The notes beneath the pieces were generated by a model. The model was not told the DNA's origin, searched no databases, and worked only from the letters and a program-made list of their open reading frames with translations. Positions 63,798 to 64,000 of a DNA stretch of 64,000 nt are shown here, piece by piece. Position 1 is the first letter of the stretch. Each line of letters begins with the position of its first letter. Origin of the DNA: Pukyongia salina. Its GTDB lineage: Bacteria; Bacteroidota; Bacteroidia; Flavobacteriales; Flavobacteriaceae. The DNA lies in the NCBI RefSeq assembly GCF_002966125.1, contig NZ_CP027062.1, forward strand, positions 124,001-188,000, in the 5' to 3' direction. A program made the translations under genes and the position numbers.

Positions 63798-64000
63798 ATG
63801 AGATTTCACCCACTTTTAATCAACTCGCTCTGCATTATATTGCTACTTTGTCCTGTTTTCCTATCCGCACAGGATGATGTAAGCCTGTTCGCTCAATTTA
63901 ACGGACGATACGATTATCTTGCTTTTGGAAACACCATGAATATTGCAGAGAATACCGGCGGAAACCCTCCGGCAGACTGTGTTATACTCACCGAAAGCAG
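63798..64000 (+). CDS. T9SS type B sorting-domain surface protein (N-terminal fragment)
   Basis: The first 67 codons of a gene that runs off the right edge. They show a signal peptide (LLINSLCIILLLCPVFLSAQ) followed by DDVSLFAQFNGRYDYLAFGN, a beginning characteristic of large flavobacterial surface proteins that carry a type IX secretion type B sorting domain at the far C-terminus. That C-terminal domain is outside the window, so the label rests on the N-terminus only. Confidence 0.65.
   Translation, partial: MRFHPLLINSLCIILLLCPVFLSAQDDVSLFAQFNGRYDYLAFGNTMNIAENTGGNPPADCVILTES

Noticed and set aside
1-64000. tRNA or rRNA genes
   Set aside because: No cloverleaf with T-loop consensus or rRNA sequence was recognised by eye; a dedicated search would be needed to exclude unusual ones.

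Overview
The window is a stretch of a Bacteroidetes chromosome, almost certainly a marine-type member of the Flavobacteriaceae. Evidence includes a GldI-type gliding lipoprotein isomerase, the start of a type IX secretion (type B sorting) surface protein at the right edge, many Cys-lipoproteins, paired DUF368 proteins, a CtaA/COX15 heme A synthase, and promoters of the Bacteroidetes form TTTG-N20-TAnnTTTG. No rRNA, tRNA, CRISPR array, transposase or integrase was seen.

Layout. 0-3.8 kb (minus strand): rhomboid protease fragment, mutL, a small membrane protein, ribH and a TPR membrane protein. 3.9-6.2 kb (plus): recF, a lipoprotein and a DNA alkylation repair protein. 6.2-7.5 kb: a non-coding, repeat-rich stretch. 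7.5-11.5 kb: two strikingly AT-rich accessory genes, a NACHT NTPase and a DUF2971 protein, each bounded by its own inverted repeat. 11.6-17.4 kb: AraC regulator, VOC protein, DciA-like DUF721 protein, ndk, PhoD-like phosphatase, DHH phosphoesterase, gldI and a two-domain prolyl isomerase. 17.4-28.6 kb: pepD, DUF3810, two amidohydrolases, a six-hairpin glycosidase lipoprotein, an esterase and a lipoprotein. 28.7-37.9 kb: TrmH-type methyltransferase, M48 protease, a RelA/SpoT enzyme followed by a Fur-family regulator and purA, an OstA/LptA-like protein and a class III aminotransferase. 38-47.4 kb: TPR protein, two DUF368 proteins, aroE, a DUF349 protein, methyltransferase, mazG, DUF5606, def and ruvX. 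47.5-56.5 kb: dapD and a cell-surface glycan locus (LPS-type kinase, GT9, four GT2, one GT1, polysaccharide deacetylase, methyltransferase), ending with a Sua5-type gene. 56.6-64 kb: CCA-adding enzyme, ctaA, a pRiA4b ORF-3-like protein, a nucleoid-associated protein, a PagL-like lipid A deacylase, an ABC exporter and the T9SS substrate fragment.

Most of the window is ordinary core genome. The part that deserves attention is 6.2-11.5 kb. The NACHT and DUF2971 genes both begin just after a GTTGGCA motif and end at or just before a TGCCAAC motif. The bases inside each motif pair are complementary to each other but differ between the two genes, and the roughly 130 bp between the genes forms a long imperfect palindrome. 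This is the architecture of a gene-cassette array with attC-like sites, although the core motifs do not match the integron consensus and no integrase is in view. A bacterial NACHT protein in such a place is a good candidate for an anti-phage defence cargo. The repeat field next to it holds a 56-bp direct repeat, a roughly 95-bp direct repeat and a perfect 32-bp inverted repeat. Smaller oddities include a 17-bp perfect hairpin inside the ribH reading frame, a MutL with degenerate endonuclease motifs, and amidohydrolase paralogues of which only one half keeps the metal ligands.
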